In this document: positions 12,157-13,564 of the stretch, in pieces
Position numbering within the stretch: the first letter of the stretch is position 1
Layout of the letters: each line of letters begins with the position of its first letter
NCBI GenBank assembly: GCA_018894495.1
Contig: JAHIOY010000020.1
Location: 1-13,564, forward strand
DNA length: 13,564 nucleotides
Direction: 5' to 3'
Source: Patescibacteria group bacterium
GTDB taxonomy: Bacteria > Patescibacteriota > Minisyncoccia > Minisyncoccales > JAHIOY01
Notes under the pieces: generated by a model
The model's database searches: none
What the model was told of the DNA's origin: nothing
The model's input: only the letters and a program-made list of their open reading frames with translations
Program-made: the position numbers and the translations under genes

Positions 12157-13564
12157 TTATTGCTTTGCTAAAATAGATTTTTGCCATGCGGTAATTGCTT
12201 CCGGTATTTGTTCAATCCACTCTTCGGAATGAGCTACGCGATTTGTAAGGCCCAAAATTTGCTCGTAAAGATTTAACAATTCATCATGCGTAAATTTTTT
12301 TCCTTGTTTTCTGATTTCCAGCAGAATTTCAAGCAATCTAATAAATTGCGTAATGGAAAGCGGAACAATTCTTTGTGTTGTTCCTTTATATCCATATTTA
12401 ATCGCCATCCAGAATGTCTCTATTGTGTCTTGGTGTAGTCGCGGGGCGATAAACAGGCAATAAGTTGCTTTGTTAGTATGGGAGTTTTCAAAATCTCTCA
12501 CATGACGCATGACTGGCTGTCCCTCGTTATACCATTGCGAACGGTCAGTAAGCATTGTAACTTCGCACACCGAATTAAATTTTTCGTAGAAACATTCTAT
12601 ATCTGGTTTATTGGCGGGTGCGGTAAAAGTTGGCTCATTATCATCACCAACCGGATAGTTTGGTTTTATCTCTAATGCGTCATTTAGGGCGTTTAGCGCG
12701 AGTGTTGAGAGTTTTTCTAGCTCAATGCTTTTTTTATTCTCCGATTGGTGGATATTTTTGAGTGCTTCGATGTATTCTTGGATTTTGGATATATTTTGAG
12801 ATTCAAAATGGGTTTCCATCTCTTGCAATTTTCGGCGATAGGTTCGTAACTCCTCAATAAATTGTTTTAATTGTTCCGTAGCCAAAGACGCGATCTTTCG
12901 AAAACCGAAAGTGGGGACTTTTATCGTTTTTGACTCTAAGTCGGATACATAGAGGCGTACATCTTGATTGAGATTTTCTGCAATCTTTTTTAATTCCGGC
13001 TCTGTTTCCCACGGCAAAACTGGTTGCTTAATATCAGCAAGATATTCGATGTACTCTTCGGCACTTTTGAATGCCGAAGGAGCCGCATTGTCGGTTAAGA
13101 GCAACTTGTCAATTTCGATAGACCTTCTTGGTTCCAAATCAACATAAAATCCACCGCCTCGGATATGTAAATATCTAGTTAATCTGAAATATCGAATTGC
13201 ATTGTCCCCATAATCCTTAAGATTGTTAAGAAGTTTTGCAATTTCGCCACTCTTGCTTGTTCCTAAAAATGACTTGGCAAAATCTTTTCTAAATTTTTCT
13301 CTGAATTGTTTTTTGCTTCCATCGTCTTTCTGCGAACGTAGGCCGACGCGGTATTCAATCAACTTTTCCGCTTGCCTTTTGATGTTTCTGTAATCAATAA
13401 GCGTTAGGGCAAACAAAGAAAATTCATCTTTACTTATTCCGATAGGGTCATTTCCTAATTTAGCCCACCTCTTGTTTACTTCCTTGATAAGGTGTAGTGC
13501 CCCTATAAATGGTTTGATAGCAAATCCGTCGTTTTCTGAAAATGTTATGCTTGCCGGATTGGGA
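12157..13564 (-). CDS. AlwI-like type II restriction endonuclease, 5' end outside the window
   Basis: 468 codons are visible, and the frame is still open at the right edge (it begins ITFSENDGFAIKPFIG...KLGNDPIGISKDEFSLF), so the start lies beyond it. A TTG at 13416 is an internal Leu, not a start. The protein resembles the AlwI family, which includes type IIS enzymes and nicking relatives. The likely catalytic region is KPDIECFYEKF (12601-12603 is the Asp) and CEVTMLTDRSQWYNEGQPVMRHV, with Asp, then Glu-Val-Thr (12562-12564 is the Glu), a PD-(D/E)XK variant without Lys in the usual place. The middle part is long and helical. The gene leads directly into the methyltransferase, which supports an R-M pair. 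The specificity, GGATC in AlwI, cannot be read from the sequence. Confidence 0.8.
   Translation of the reverse strand, partial: PNPASITFSENDGFAIKPFIGALHLIKEVNKRWAKLGNDPIGISKDEFSLFALTLIDYRNIKRQAEKLIEYRVGLRSQKDDGSKKQFREKFRKDFAKSFLGTSKSGEIAKLLNNLKDYGDNAIRYFRLTRYLHIRGGGFYVDLEPRRSIEIDKLLLTDNAAPSAFKSAEEYIEYLADIKQPVLPWETEPELKKIAENLNQDVRLYVSDLESKTIKVPTFGFRKIASLATEQLKQFIEELRTYRRKLQEMETHFESQNISKIQEYIEALKNIHQSENKKSIELEKLSTLALNALNDALEIKPNYPVGDDNEPTFTAPANKPDIECFYEKFNSVCEVTMLTDRSQWYNEGQPVMRHVRDFENSHTNKATYCLFIAPRLHQDTIETFWMAIKYGYKGTTQRIVPLSITQFIRLLEILLEIRKQGKKFTHDELLNLYEQILGLTNRVAHSEEWIEQIPEAITAWQKSILAKQ

Noticed and set aside
12155..12187. Upstream extension of the beta-class methyltransferase to 12187
   Set aside because: The 11 extra residues lie inside the endonuclease coding sequence and precede the usual MKLNTIYQDD-type start.
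13414..13416. TTG at 13416 as the start of the AlwI-like endonuclease
   Set aside because: The frame continues to the window edge with 49 further residues that look like real protein and fit the family, so the gene is partial.

Overview
The window is AT-rich bacterial DNA, and every gene I can support lies on the minus strand. It has sigma-70-type promoters, Rho-independent terminators, a SAM-sensing riboswitch of the SAM-I clan, a bacterial MetK and a bacterial ThiD2-ThiE fusion. None of the starts examined has a clear GGAGG-type ribosome binding site. A short-form AhcY, an intein, in-frame palindromic repeats and a DUF5678/retropepsin pair suggest an uncultivated candidate-phylum bacterium. 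That placement is an inference, and I cannot name the phylum.

In transcription order, from high to low coordinates, the layout is as follows. (1) 13564-10465: a restriction-modification operon. It holds an AlwI-like endonuclease (5' end outside the window), a beta-class DPPY DNA methyltransferase, and an overlapping SplB-like radical SAM gene with a CX3CX3C cysteine motif. (2) 10403-9282: a ThiD2-ThiE fusion for thiamine phosphate synthesis. (3) 9270-7111: a promoter, SAM riboswitch, intrinsic terminator, a leader with competing inverted repeats, and metK. The metK frame is split by a 219-residue intein placed inside the GAGDQG signature. (4) 7114-5931: a promoter and three-gene operon encoding a DUF5678 protein, a retropepsin-like protein and a PD-(D/E)XK-like protein. 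(5) 5925-5526: a dense intergenic region with three terminators, two promoters and a truncated NYN-domain ORF. (6) 5496-1: a fused APH-like/P-loop kinase, a DNA methyltransferase (DPFNGSGT and TSPPY), a PD-(D/E)XK endonuclease and ahcY, which runs off the left edge.

The common thread is S-adenosylmethionine. MetK makes it under riboswitch control, two DNA methyltransferases and one radical SAM protein use it, and AhcY removes the S-adenosylhomocysteine left by methylation. A GC-rich palindromic element (CCCGCC...GGCGGG) occurs three times. Two copies are in frame inside genes (the kinase and thiE), and one has become a terminator just downstream of a promoter and in front of the truncated NYN gene.

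The most notable items are the MetK intein, the metK leader repeats, the radical SAM gene embedded in an R-M operon, and the dispersed palindromic element. No tRNA, rRNA, CRISPR array or transposase gene was seen.
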